Positions 51,001-63,307 are shown, counted from the stretch's first letter. The stretch: DNA of 64,000 nt from Rutidosis leptorrhynchoides (GCF_046630445.1 NC_092343.1:134657501-134721500); one strand, 5' to 3'. The notes: generated by a model not told the origin, from the letters alone. Translations and numbers: made by a program.

Positions 51001-52102
51001 TCAGTTTTTCTATTTCCTCCTCAGTTGGTTCATACCCATTTGCCATCAAAGTGGCCATCACATCCATTTCTTCAACGAAAAATTCTTCATCTCCACTCGC
51101 CAAATCGTATACACCTGTTTCATCCGATTCAGAAAATTCCTGCAAGAACTCATAATGCGAATCTATGCTTTGCATAAAATAACAAGTATCATTTGAAGAT
51201 TCAGGATATTTTAATGACTTGTCAAATGCAAAAGTCGCACTAGCTTTACCAATTCTAAGGGTCAACTGCTGGTCATAAACATCAATGACACATCTAGCAG
51301 TATTCAAAAATGGTCGACCCAAAATAATTGGTATTCTTTCATCAACTTCCATGTCTGAAACCACAAAGTCTGCCGGAAAAATCAGATTCCCGGTCTTAAC
51401 TAACAAATTCTCTATTATTCCTCGAGGGAATTTTATAGAGCGATCAGCTAGTTGAATAGCTATTCATGTGGTCTTGAGTTCCCCAGGGGCTAATTTAAGG
51501 TAGATCGAATAGGGCATTAAATTGATACTAGCCCCCAAATCAGCTAATGCCCTCATACAATCAAGGTCACCCATTAGACATGGAATAGTAAAACAACATG
51601 GATCTTGAAGCTTTTCAGGAAGTGTGTTAGACACCAGCGCTGAACATCTAGCATTTAAAGTGACTGATGAAACACTTTCCATCTTCTTGCGGTTAGTAAG
51701 CAAGTCTTTTAAGAACTTAGCATACTTTGGCATACCTGAAATCACATCAATAAAAGGCATATTTATGTTAATTTGTTTAAACATATCTAGAAATTTTAAC
51801 CTTTCGGCTTCGAGCCTTTCTTGTTGTTGTTTTATTGGGTATGGGAGCGGTAGTTGATATGGCTTCACTACGAGTTTCTCCCGTTCTTCCTTCTCAACCA
51901 CTTGTTCCAGCTCCTTAACCGGTTCATAATTTTTGTTCAACGAAACCCTGAAATCAGAATCTTCGGGAATTATTGGAGCATGATATGTTAAACCACTCCG
52001 TGTGGTGATAACATTGGCGTGCTCATTTTGGGGGTTCTTATTAGTATCGCCCGGTAAACTCCCTGGTTTTCTTTCACTAAGTAAACTAGCTAAACCACTC
52101 AT
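48044..52102 (-). pseudogene. Athila-like pol: protease, RT, RNase H, integrase, with seven nonsense codons
   Basis: A single frame from 52102 to the stop at 48044. Protease ADLGASINLMP (about 51520). RT from VVQRQRRLNP through WRVCIDYRKLN, MPFGLCNAPATFQRCM and FMDDFSVFG (about 50220). RNase H CDASDFAVGSVLG (about 49735) and TTTEKELLAIV. Integrase with CDACQR, the DDE residues in [18 protein letters not shown] and a Glu in SGQVENTNRSL, then a C-terminal WSGLFVVRRVYP. In-frame stops are at 51464, 50534, 50390, 50306, 49730, 49202 and 48722 (low coordinate of each). By family comparison each stands where Arg (CGA) or Gln (CAA/CAG) is expected. No frameshift is evident in this stretch. Confidence 0.92.
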
Positions 52103-53487
52103 TTGCTTCTCCAGATTCTGAATTGCGGCTTGTTGCTTTTAAATTGGTGTTCGTTCTTCTCGTTTGTTTGGCTTATATTGGTGACAAGCTGGGTCTGAGA
52201 TGCAATTAAATTCTCCAACAAACTCTCCATATTTGACTTTTTCTCTTCGTTTTGGGGTTTTTGATAAAAACCCGGAGATTGTTGTTGGAACCCACTACTT
52301 GACCCTTGTTGGTAATTGGAATTTTGACCTTGAAGGTTGTAGGGGTTGTTGAAGTTTCGGTTAAATTGGGCTCTTCCTTGAAATTGATTATTATTTCTTT
52401 GGCTTATGAAAGCCACTTCTTCTTTTTGAGCCATTGTTAAACCGGCATCACAGCCTTTTCCTAAATGGAGACCACCACAGTATTCACAACCTACTTTCAT
52501 ACTATGGATTTCCTTGGTGATCTTTTCCATGTTTCGAGCAACACCGTCTATTTTCACACTTAGGGAACTAAGGTCATCATAAGCACCAGCGCTTTGGACT
52601 TGAACATTACGAGTAATTGGTCATTCTTGATGCCACTCATGAGAATAATCGGCTAGCTTCTTGATTATCTCATAAGCCTCTTGCTCGGTTTTGTCCATAA
52701 GTGAACCTCCGGCTGCTTGATCAATGGAAAATCGGATTGCAACATCACAACCCTTGTAAAAGATTTGGACTTTTTGAAAGGTATCCAAACCATAGCTTGG
52801 ACAACCTCTTAGCATTTTGGAAAATCGATTCCATGCTTCGTACAAGGTTTCCATCGGCTTTTGACAGAATTGGGTAATTTCGTGTTGGAGTCTCGCGGAC
52901 TTAGAAGCTGGAAAATATTTCTTAAGAAATTTTTCCAACATACCATCCCAAGTTTCTATCGTAGCCTCGGCCAATGAATCTAACCAACTGCGTGCTTCCC
53001 CGTGGAGTGTCCATGGGAAAAGTCTTAAAAATATGGCCTGGTCAGTGTCTGGTTTAAGTTTGAAAAGAAGACATATCTCTTGAAAAAGACGAATATGTTC
53101 GTTTGCATCTTCATTCAGACCACCACCAAATTGACACCTGTTATTAATCATTTGGAGAATAGGTCCTTTTATTTCAAAATTTACCTCACCAGTGGGCGGA
53201 GTAATAGCACTACCTTGTCCGGTTCGGGTTGCTTTCATCTTGGCCGCCATTGATTGTCTTGGTACCACTTGCCTTTCCTCTCCTTCCATTTCAAAATTTG
53301 AAGGATGAACGGGTTCACCAAATGCAGAATATCGAGGCTTGGTTGTACTTGATTCCGAATCAAAAGTTTCTTGTTTTGACGAAGATTCAAAAAGTTCAAG
53401 TACTTCTTTTGGGTTCCTACCAAGCTTTCTATCAGGTTCTGTAAGCGGTGTAAGTAATGGAGAATCTGAATTTCGGGTATGTGGCAT
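52103..53487 (-). pseudogene. Athila-like gag with one nonsense codon and one frameshift
   Basis: The first ATG of the frame is at 53487 (MPHTRNSDSP); the longer ORF starting at 53508 uses a TTG. Domain: LRLFPWTLHGEARSWLDSL and FLKKYFPASKSARLQHEITQF are typical of the Athila/Tat Gag. A zinc-knuckle-like CEYCGGLHLGKGC follows at about 52480. A TGA lies at 52621-52623, and a one-base frame change near 52140 leads into the protease frame. Together with pol this would be one gag-pol reading frame. Confidence 0.88.
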
Positions 53488-53640
53488 ATGCAACCTAGAA
53501 TCTGTCAATCACACAACTAACAAAAACTATTAAATGCACCGATTCTATAAGTTTAAAAATCAAAGACTATTAATAATTTAAAATAATTAAGAAACTACTT
53601 AATCACAAATTAGTTAACAATTCTATTCTGACGCAAAACT
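53488..53640 (-). other. Athila-like 5' leader
   Basis: Short noncoding stretch between PBS and gag. Confidence 0.6.
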
Positions 53641-53659
53641 GTCCCCAGCAGCGGCGCCA
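53641..53659 (-). other. Athila-like primer binding site
   Basis: Minus strand TGGCGCCGCTGCTGGGGAC, the form used by Athila elements (tRNA-Asp-like), six bases from the LTR end. Confidence 0.88.
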
Positions 53660-53665
53660 AAAACT

Positions 53666-55389
53666 TGATGTGCGAAATTGGTTGTATAATTTATCGTTGG
53701 AAAACACCGGTTAAAAAGACTGTTACACACTAACGGGCAGTGTACCCGATCGTGTAGTAGTATAAATAATGGTTTAGTTCCGTGTATTGTTATAAGGACA
53801 GTTGTATTAGTCAAACTAGAATTATAAACTATATTATGATTAACTAAGTAAATGAAACTTAAAGGTACAAGATATTATGTTTTTGTGGCTATTTAACGAT
53901 TTAGCCAAATCAGAGAAGGTTAAAAGTAAAAACAATATTATTGGTCTTTTAAGTTTATATAATGAAAACAAGTGCAAAGAAAGCAAATAAGATAGTTTGA
54001 TTTAGATCAAAGAGACGAAATGTTCATCTAGATATTTTACCGTCGGTATTGGATGTAAGTTTTGCTATTAAGGCCCGATTGAATGATTATATGTGTAAGT
54101 TACCTAATATTAGAGTTCTCTTTAGTAAACACGCAAACTTGATTACAAGATCAAGGGTTCCCTTTTCTCTATAGTTCTCGTGTTTGTAATCAAATAACTA
54201 TGATATATGCTAATCAACCAAACCGACTTGCCAAGAGTTCTCTTCAGCAAGTATTCAAACTAGAATTACTAAATGAGGATTCCCTATTACTTAGACCTTT
54301 TTGTTTGTGACTAGTTAATTAGCTAGCTGAAAGACTTGAATAGCAATTGTCTTTGCGTTCACTCTACACAATTCATTCCTAAATCGTCTAATCGTTTTAA
54401 TCTAGTTTACCCCCTTGGTCCGGTTTAGTAAACAATCAATCTAAGACAAGTTGATTGTAAATCAATATGATACATCAACAAGAGTTCTCTTTATCAACAA
54501 CATATCAATTAACTAGATACAAATGATTTTAACAACAATAAGCATGGTTCTTAATTCAAGCTTTAGTCTATCACACATAATACATTCAATCAATAAGATT
54601 ACATCCAATACTTTGGTTATTAATCTAGACAAACATTATAGAAACTAGCCAACAATCATGGTAACAAACAACATAATAATCAGATTATCAATGGAAATCA
54701 ATTATTGCTTTAGAACAAGAAATAACCTAGAAGAGCAATCAATTCTTGGATGAAGAAGGTTTTGATCTTTGATGCCTTGATGTTGAGCCTCTACCATGAG
54801 CTTGGAGTTCTCCAAAATTGCTCCCAAAATTCATCTCTAAACTCTCTAGTTCGTATCTGCTCGTATCTCTTCAATCATTGGGTTTTAAAGCGGAGAAAGT
54901 GGGTCAAAAAGTCAAAAGTAGGCTGAAACCTACTACTGGACGGCGTCCCAGCTTCTGGACGGCGTCCCATTATGAAGGCTTGGACGGCGTCCCATTTATT
55001 GGACGGCGTCCAAGTGTGAAAAGCTGGACGGCGTCCCACCTATTTGGACGGTATCCAGTTGAACTGTTGGCTACTGTCTCAATTTTTGATAAACTCCTTT
55101 AATTTGGACGAAGTCCCAATCATTTTGGACGAAGTCCAACATCTCTGAAGCCTTGTTTTATCATTTTAGAGCGCTATCTTGACCTTAACTTGCATCGGGA
55201 TCAACCATTATGATATTGCAACTCATATAACGGTCATAAATCATCAAAACTCTTTACAAATCACTCTCCGATACAAATTTGCATATCTTAGCCTATCACT
55301 TGTAGAAACGCTTTCATTATCCTTGATTCGAGAGTATTTCTCACGATATTGCGATAGATATATATATATAATGTTATTGAGCAATATCA
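53666..55389 (-). repeat. Athila-like 5' LTR (1724 bp)
   Basis: Partner of 25306-27027 with the same ends; followed on the right by the CATAC duplication (55390-55394). Confidence 0.95.
54938..55137. other. dyad cluster in the Athila 5' LTR
   Basis: GGAC-GGC-GTCC dyads start at 54938, 54957, 54982, 55001, 55026 and 55046 (the last decayed to GGAC-GGT-ATCC); GAA-centred ones start at 55106 and 55127. Spacing matches the other LTR. Confidence 0.9.
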
Positions 55390-55394
55390 CATAC

Positions 55395-55835
55395 TATTTT
55401 GAAACGCTTGTTGAAGCACTGAAATCTCGTGGCCTACCTTACATTACTGTTATACTTAAACTATAGCTCACCAACCTTTGTGTTGATGTTTTTAAGCATG
55501 TTTTTCTCAGGTGCTTAAGGTTGCTTCCGCTGTTGTACTAGTCTTGCTGTAGACACCCGCTGCTTTAGAGATGTCACTGCATGAACTACTTTATCTTGCA
55601 TTCAAACTTTAGTACTTTTGAAACTATGATTTGTAACTACCATTGGGGTCACATAAAATTATTAATTTCTTCTACTTAGTGAAGCATACTTTTGGGTTGT
55701 AAAACGTTCGATGTTGGTTAAGACATCACTTTCATTATGAATGCAAACTCTTTTTGAAATCGCATATAGTACTTAACCTTGTAATGATCCTGTTGTTGAT
55801 GGTCCGTACATGTTGATTTAGTACGGGGTATCACA
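55395..55835 (+). repeat. gypsy C 5' LTR, second part
   Basis: Continues from 25305 after the Athila-like insertion. Ends GGGGTATCACA two bases before the PBS. Contains the CTCAGGTGCTTAAGG region that resembles 61974-61995 in the family-B LTR. Confidence 0.85.
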
Positions 55836-55837
55836 TT

Positions 55838-55849
55838 TGGTATCAGAGC
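55838..55849 (+). other. gypsy C primer binding site (initiator tRNA-Met)
   Basis: TGGTATCAGAGC, followed by ATTGGTTG. Confidence 0.93.
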
Positions 55850-56184
55850 ATTGGTTGTAGGTAATTAGGTTGCATTAGTGAGTCTAAGACCGACCCGAGT
55901 AGGATTCACTAATAGGACTAATCTACAACTTGCTAGTTTACTTGTTTCCGCGAAACCTACTGCATGCTACTGCTTACTTTTACTGCTATATGCCGTATGC
56001 TATTACATGATTTCACTACTGCATGCTACTATTTGCTTTCGATTGCATGTTACTTCTGTACGATTCGTTATTGTTGCCATGCTATTTACTGATATGCATG
56101 ATTTAGGCTGTTGTAGTTATTTGGCCTAATACGTGCTTGCTTTATGACTTACTGACATGGGAAAATTTATTTTTCCTTGTTCAG

Positions 56185-57069
56185 ATGTCGGATATTCCAC
56201 CTGCTATCATTTTGGGCAGTTCAGACTCTTCAGCCACTTCACCTGCCACTGTTGCCGATCAACCGATCCCGTCGGCGACACCCTCTAGTGACTTAGGCAC
56301 TTCGTCTTCCGGAGCTAGTAGTAGTGCGCCTGCCCCAGTGGTTACTGCAGACGGAGCCCAGGACCTCCCAGAGATTCCAACTCCCCTTGCCCTGGTACCT
56401 CAGGAGCCACAGCACCATCCCGGTGGTGTTGTGATTCCCGCAGAATTTGGGGAAGGTCCATTCCGTAACCAGTATCGCCATTGGTGCTGACGCGCTCCTG
56501 ATGGATGTCTTGTGCCAATCGGACCCGGTCGATACCGAGAGATGATGGCCGCCCGAGGAGGACCACCCGTGCTGCCACCACCACATGATTCGGATGACTC
56601 ATCATCCGCTGATTCTTCTTCTGACGATTCCTCCACAGACGACTCTAGTGACGATGACTCCGACGAGGAGGACCCCGATGATGCACCTGTTCAGCCACCC
56701 TCCACCCAGCTGAAGAAGCAGTACCTTTTCGATGGCACCATTATTCCGGGGATCAACGGAGGCCGAGCATTCACTGACGCATATAGTCGGCGTCGTAGGG
56801 TTACTGCCCGTAAGAGGCTTTTTCCGTACCCTGCCGACCCACTCGTGTGTAAGGCACCCCTTTACGTACTGACTATTTCTGGAGCCAGACCGTCTACATC
56901 TACACCACCGGCACCACCTGCACTACGTGCACCCTCAGCACCGCCAGCCTTACCATCCCCCACTGTCGAGGAATTGACAAGGGAGGTGGAGATCCTCCGA
57001 GCTCGAGTCACTGAGCTCGAGAACCAGATGGCCCATGTATTGGACATCCTACACCCACCATCACCGTAG
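56185..57069 (+). pseudogene. gypsy C extra ORF upstream of gag (about 294 codons, one TGA)
   Basis: Continuous frame from MSDIPPAIILGSSDSS to the stop at 57067-57069, interrupted by TGA at 56488-56490. It is low-complexity and ordered: Ser/Thr/Pro/Ala-rich N-terminus, an acidic Ser/Asp stretch (about 56587-56688), a basic part with RRRRVTARKRLF, a Pro/Ala linker, and a C-terminal coiled coil VEELTREVEILRARVTELEN. No known enzyme domain. It lies between the PBS and gag, where most gypsy elements have only a leader; Ogre elements have an ORF in this place, but their PBS differs. Function unknown; a structural or nucleic-acid-binding role is only a guess. Start chosen at the ATG after CAG; an upstream in-frame ATG at 56137 also exists. 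Confidence 0.7.
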
Positions 57070-57368
57070 GACTTTGTATTTAGATTTCATTATGTAATCT
57101 AGTTGTAGTTTCATATTTCACTTATGTATTGTACGAACTTATTCTAATGTATGAAACTTATCATTAATGAATGGAATTTTGTGTTGTTTACCTTTTTGCA
57201 CAAGTGTTCTATTTACGTTACTGTACGATGGTTTTTGTGATATCTGTATCTGGTTGCTCTACTTAATTAACATGTTGTATGCTGTTTACATGTTGGTTGT
57301 TATATACTATATTATTATATATTGAATGATGGATTTTGACTTGAGTTAAAATTTTTGTTTAGAACATC
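57070..57368 (+). other. spacer between the extra ORF and gag in gypsy C
   Basis: About 0.3 kb, AT-rich, noncoding. It ends in AATTTTTGTTTAGAACATC just before the gag ATG; an intron or a re-initiation spacer is possible. Confidence 0.5.
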
Positions 57369-58309
57369 ATGGCCAACGGAAGAGTAACACCTACCGCTGC
57401 TCAAATTGAAGAGATGATCAACTAACGTGTTGCCGCAGCGTTAGCAGAAATGAACCCTCAAGTTACACCAGTTGTTCCACCGGTTATCCAGCCCGTTCGA
57501 AATGGGTGCTCTTACAAAGAATTCCAAAGCTGTAAACCACACAACTTTAGCAGCACTGAGGGGCCTGTTGGTCTCACTAGGTGGTTTGAAAAACTAGAAT
57601 CTGTATTCCGAGTCAGCAACTGTTCCGAGTCTAACAAAACCAAATTTGCTTCATGTACGCTGTCTGATGGCGCACTTACATGGTGGAACACGTTGACACA
57701 AGCGAAAGGTGTTGATGAGGCGTTTTCTACACCATGGGAAGAGTTTAAGTGTGCCATGATTGAGGAATATTGTCCTAGAACTGAGATACAAAAGATGGAG
57801 ATTGAGTTCATGCAATTGAAGGTTGTGGGGAATGACCTCGATGGTTATAATCGTAGATATTTGGAGTTAGCTCTTATGTGTCCTACCATGGTTACCCCGA
57901 AGTTCAAACGTATGGAGAGATACTTGTGGGGACTTCCTAAGTCCATCAAGGGTAATGTCACCTCGTCCAAGCCACCCAATGTCCCGGAAGCAATGCGTAT
58001 GGCGCATACTTTAATGAACTAACGTGTCATCGATGAACCGGAGAAGGCTAAGTATGAAGCTCGTAGTAGTGATAAGCGCAAGTGGGATAACAACAACAAC
58101 AACAAGGGGAGAACCTATGATCAAACCCCTGCCAAAAGGCACAACGATGGAAGAAACCCCAACCACAACACCAACTCCAACCCAAACTACAAGGGAACCC
58201 TACTGCAATGCAAGAGGTGCTACAAGTACCATACTGGGTATTGTAATGTTGTTTGTGAGAAGTGCCAATGGACTGGGCATGTGGGAAAGGACTGCAAGAT
58301 CACCACTAT
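57369..58309 (+). pseudogene. gypsy C gag, two nonsense codons, truncated by a family-B insertion
   Basis: Starts MANGRVTPTAAQIEEMIN. TAA at 57423-57425 and TAA at 58020-58022, both in an N-stop-RV context where Gln is likely. The core has CSYKEFQSCKPHNF, GLTRWFEKLESVFRV, LTWWNTL, WEEFKCAMIEEYCP and MERYLWGLP. Near the end is a double cysteine motif, CKRCYKYHTGYC then CEKCQWTGHVGKDC, the nucleic-acid-binding zinc knuckles. The frame is cut after KITTI by the LTR starting at 58310. (The ORF at 58024-58314 is another frame and not real.). Confidence 0.88.
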
Positions 58310-59163
58310 TGTGATGACCCGGGAATTTCCAACCAAATTTAAACATTAATCTTTATATGTTTCCGACACGATAAGCAAAGTCTGTAATGTTGAGTCTCGA
58401 AAACTTTGAAATTTATATTCATGTAATCAATTTCCATTTGACCATGCCCGACGATTCACGAACAATTGTATATAAATGAATGTGTACATATAATATAATA
58501 TAACGAAAGTATATATAATAATTGGAAATAATAAAATATAACTGACACATTAGAATTAAGTATGCAAAATAATAATGTAAATTCATATATAAATATATAT
58601 GATTTCTATACATGATTAATATTATTTGTATATCGTAATATATATACAATATATAAAAATTTAATAATCAATATGTGTTAATATATATTAGATAGTTAAT
58701 AAATATTACATAGTTAATAATATCCACATATTAAACTTACCTACAAGACAAACTATAATTACTACTTTAATATTATCATTACTTTTATCAATATAAATAA
58801 TAATATCAATATTAATACTATTACTATCTATAATATAAAGATATGAAATTAGTTACATTTAATTTGTTATAATACTATTATTACTAATATTATTGTTATC
58901 ATTATTAATAACATTATTAATATAATTAGTAGTGAAATTATGATTAATATTATGATGTTATAATCAGTAAGTTCATTATTATTATTATTATATGTATTCT
59001 TATAAAAATAATACAAATCATTATTATTATCATTAAAAATATTAATGTTATCCCTTTATAATAATTATAATTATTATTTATTATTATCATTATTTATTAT
59101 TATTAGAATTATTATTATTATTACTATTAAAAAAAATAATGTGTGTATAATTAATATTATTAG

Positions 59164-59364
<201 letters not shown>

Positions 59365-60375
59365 GATGTATACATATATACAAATATACAGATAAATGTA
59401 AATACATATTGTTGTTATGTATATGGATAAATACACTTACAGATAAATAACATATAAATACAGTGTGAATATATATATAATTACATATAAAACGCATATT
59501 CAGTTGAAAGTAGCTATCAAACTTTTTAAATGATTTTGTTTCTGTCTCTAAATTATTTTACAGATCGTATCATTCCTGTACAAATAATCAATTTCTGTTA
59601 GCAGTCTATCTCAGCTTTATTTATTTTATAATATACATTCTGTCTGTTCTGATTAAAATTGTTGACTTGATTTGTTACAAAACTTGACCAAATGCAGAGT
59701 TAGGGATACCAGTCGACTACAACACCACTTAACAATCACAACTACCCCTTTTACAGCTTTCAGTTATTCGAATTTAAATTAGAAACAGGAAGAACACAGA
59801 CCCCTGCTCTGTTATTACTCCATTTTACAAAACAAAAAATATCGAAATCAATTTCAAATTGTGGTAATGTAGTTGTGATTAGAATCCCTATTTCAATCTA
59901 TCTGAAAAATTTCAAGAACCAAAATTTCTTATCAAATTCGAATTTGAGAAGTCAAAGTTAATTTCTAAAAGTCAAAGGTATTGTTCTTGAGTAAATTCGT
60001 TTTCGTTTGTACGTTTTATGATCAATTGGTGAGTCAGAAAGATTGAATAAACGATTCAAAACCGTTTTCATGTTATAATTACAATCTAAAAATTTCTAAA
60101 TTTTTAGATTTGATTTTAAGTTCATCGTGTTCATCTTCGTCATATTTGAAACTGAGATTTGATTTTTATTTTTATTTTTTTCTGTTAATCTATACACCAT
60201 AACCGCCGTTTCCATTTGATTTAAAATTCCTAGAACCCACTTAGTTTTAAATATTCGCTGTTAAGACAAGCTTTGGTCGATTGGAGTTTAAGGATGAAGA
60301 AGATAGATCAGTTAAATAATACGGGGTATAATTATATTGAAAGGGTTATAAAACAGAAAGACAGATTGGAACAAC

Positions 60376-60435
60376 TGGTTAAGCAGGGTGTCGGTTTTCG
60401 GGAGGTCGGGGGTTCAAGCCCGTGCATGGGCTATA
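60376..60435 (+). other. tRNA-like Pol III promoter segment inside the family-B LTR
   Basis: A-box-like TGGTTAAGCAGGG (60376-60388) and B box GGTTCAAGCC (60411-60420), with a T-arm-like stem CGGG/CCCG around GGTTCAAG. No full acceptor stem or tail, so not a tRNA gene; probably a tRNA-derived SINE remnant or LTR-resident motif. Confidence 0.55.
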
Positions 60436-60807
60436 TTTTTGTGGAAATTCATTCTATTAAGGTAGTTATTTTCTTTTTATTTTCATTATTTCCTTACTAT
60501 TAATATTATTATTACCTATTAATATTATTATTGTTATATTAATTACTACTAGTATCTTAATTGTTGATAATATAAAAACTAACATTAGAACAAGTATTAT
60601 TATGATTATTATTATGATTATTATTATGATTATTATTATTATTATTGCTATTATTAATTAAAATTGATTATATATACTAAAATTTATATTATAGTTGTTA
60701 TTATTACTAATGTTATTATCATTATCATTACTAGTATTATCATTAAATATTATTATTATTATCATTATTAATAATTTATTCAGACTATTATTAATATAAG
60801 TATTTCT

Positions 60808-60911
<104 letters not shown>

Positions 60912-62301
60912 GAATTTATGTTATAGGAACTTTAGTCACTATATTGGAAATGAAACACGAAAATTTTGATTATTATGATCTTGATTATAAAAGTTTTAAT
61001 GATATTGTTAAGTGATTTAAAGAAATTAATAAATTTATTATAATCATTGATATCGTTGTTATTATAATACAACATAATATCAAAATCATTATTGAAATCA
61101 TTATTATTTCTATTAACCTTATTAATATCACTTTTATCGTTATATACATATAGTATCTGTATTATTTCTAAAATTAGTATTATCATAATTATTAATTACA
61201 AACAGGTAATCCCCATATAAAAATATATTTAACTTAACTATATTAACAATTATATATATAAAATGAAAAATATATAAATGAAACTTATAAATTATTAAAT
61301 ATATAAATTACATCACTAATAATAATATATATATTTAATCGACTTCGATTATATGTATTAATAAATATACAAATTATATAGGTTCGTGAATCCGAGGCCA
61401 ACCCTGTATTGTTCAGTTGTTCAATGTTGTCATATGTATTTTTACTACAAAATACAGTACGGTGAGTTTCATTACTCCCTTTTTATATACTTTTGCAATA
61501 TATATTTTTGGGACTGAGAATACATGCGCTGTTTTTATAAATGTTTAATGAAGTAGACACAAGTACTTAAAACTACATTCTATGGCTGGATTATTATCGA
61601 ATATGCCCCTTTTTAGTCTGGTAATCTAAGAATTAGGGAACAGACACCCTAATTGACGCGAATCCTAAAGATAGATCTATCGGGCCCAACAAGCCCCATC
61701 CAAAGTACCGGATGCTTTAGTACTTCGAAATTTATATCATGTCCGAAGGAGGATTCCGGAATGATGGGGATATTCTTATATGCATATTTTGAATGTCGGT
61801 TACCGGGTGTTCAATCCATATGAATGATTATTTTTGTCTCTATGCATGGGACGTACATTTATGAGAACTGGAAATGAAAATCTTGTGGTCTATTAAAATG
61901 ATAAAAATGATTATTTATGTTAAACTAATGAACTCACCAACCTTTTGGTTGACACTTGAAAGCATGTTTGTTCTCAGGTATGAAAGAAATCTTCCGCTGT
62001 GCAATTGCTCATCTTAGAGATATTACTTGGAGTCATTCATGACATATTTTTAAAGACGTTGCATTCGAGTCGTTGCGTTCATCAAGATTATTATTAAGTC
62101 AATTATAGTTAGTTATATTATGAAATGGTATGCCTGTCGTCAACTTTCGATGTAATGAAAGATTGACTTTTCAAAAACGAACGCAATGTTTGTAAAATGT
62201 ATCATATAGAGGTCAAGTACCTCGCGATGTAATCAATTGTTGTGAATCGTTTATAATCGGTATGGACATTGTCCGGATGGATTAGTACGGGTCTTCACAG
62301 T

Positions 62302-62313
62302 TGGTATCAGAGC
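62302..62313 (+). other. family-B primer binding site (initiator tRNA-Met)
   Basis: TGGTATCAGAGC, followed by GGTGGTC. Confidence 0.92.
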
Positions 62314-62731
62314 GGTGGTCTTAGCAAACCATATCTGCATTAGTGTGTCTAACTGATAAGTCGTTAGGATGCATTAGTGAGTCTGGACTTCGACCGTGTC
62401 TGCATGTCAAAAGTTTTGCTTATCATTTCGTGTCAAAAATTACCTGCTTATCATTCTTAGAGAATCACTTGCTTATCATTCTTAGTCTAGACACGTTTTA
62501 CTGCATTGACTGCATGAATAGTGTATAGACAAAATTCATATCTTAGCGTATCTGCTACTTCATATCTTAGCGTATCTGTTACTGTAACTTTGCCTGACAA
62601 CTTCCGTAGATTCCTCCATAACGTATGGGATTTTAGTATTATATATGCATATGTAAATTTTGTATTGCAGGGTACTAATCTACATCCTATAATCTATTTC
62701 TTATCAAAAATCCTTCATCTGATCATACGAG

Positions 62732-63250
62732 ATGAATCCCTCAACCAGTTCGAGTTCCTCAGATTTCTATAGCTATTCCTATAGTTATTCCGACAGATAT
62801 TCCGATATGGAGTTGCACCTAAGCTCCGAAAGCAGTGACACCAGAATGAATCAACCAATCATCCATCCCCAATTTATCTGATGGGTTCGTAGTTGACTTA
62901 ACCGATGGAGACGAGAAGAAGGCGATCCTTTCCACTCACCAACCTGCACTCTTGATGAAGAACCTGAAGCACTTACCGGAAAACATGTTCGTAACACTAT
63001 TTTCTCTCTCATTTCCAGAGTATCTTGCCATGACTATATCACAAGATAGATTCAAAACCTTATTCATTCGCTCGTTCATACCGATAATCATCCCGGAGTA
63101 ATAAAGTCAATGAGTTTCGCGCCTGAGTTGTAGCCTTGGGAAATATGGTGCAAAATGTACCAGCTTCCGCAACATCAACGGCATCAACTGTACCACCAGC
63201 AACAACACAAACCACAACAAGACACGCCTCAACATCACAATCGGTACCCC
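62732..63250 (+). pseudogene. decayed extra ORF upstream of gag in the family-B element
   Basis: Starts MNPSTSSSSSDFYS with a Ser/Tyr-rich N-terminus and an ELHLSSESSD stretch; the first stop is a TGA about 50 codons in. Further on, in another frame, is IFSLISRVSCHDYITR and then Gln/Pro/His-rich sequence near 63160-63250. It occupies the same place as the extra ORF of gypsy C (PBS side of gag). Several frames and stops; not functional. Confidence 0.5.
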
Positions 63251-63307
63251 GAGCATAATCATCGTTCTACATGATGTTCTACATCATTTATCTTCGTTCA
63301 TCATGAC

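Larger units (their letters stand above)
25306..55389 (-). mobile_element. Athila-like Ty3/gypsy element, full-length but decayed, containing copia-2
   Basis: Both LTRs (25306-27027 and 53666-55389) are present with TG/CA ends and an exact CATAC duplication. Minus-strand order: 5' LTR, PBS, gag, protease-RT-RNase H-integrase, [copia-2 insertion], extra ORF3, 3' noncoding, 3' LTR. Without copia-2 the element is about 13.5 kb, typical of Athila. The FMDDFSVFG active site, the PBS type and the ORF3 identify the lineage. Pol has seven nonsense codons and gag one plus a frameshift, so it is not autonomous now. Confidence 0.93.
22720..58309 (+). mobile_element. Ty3/gypsy element C, 5' part, itself split by the Athila-like element
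   Basis: Plus-strand order: LTR first part (22720-25305), inserted Athila-like element (25306-55389) with its target duplication, LTR second part (55395-55835), PBS, leader, extra ORF (56185-57069) and gag (57369-58309). The gag is cut by a family-B element. Removing the insert, the LTR is about 3.03 kb. The 3' part and partner LTR are beyond the window. Confidence 0.85.

Noticed and set aside
56293..56636. minus-strand ORFs (78-97 codons)
   Set aside because: Shadows of the GC-rich extra ORF of gypsy C.
58024..58314. 96-codon Thr/Pro-rich ORF (+)
   Set aside because: Out of frame with gypsy C gag; the frame with both zinc knuckles continues from 58023.
60376..60435. functional tRNA gene
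   Set aside because: No complete cloverleaf or acceptor stem could be drawn; only A/B-box-like words and a T-arm-like stem.
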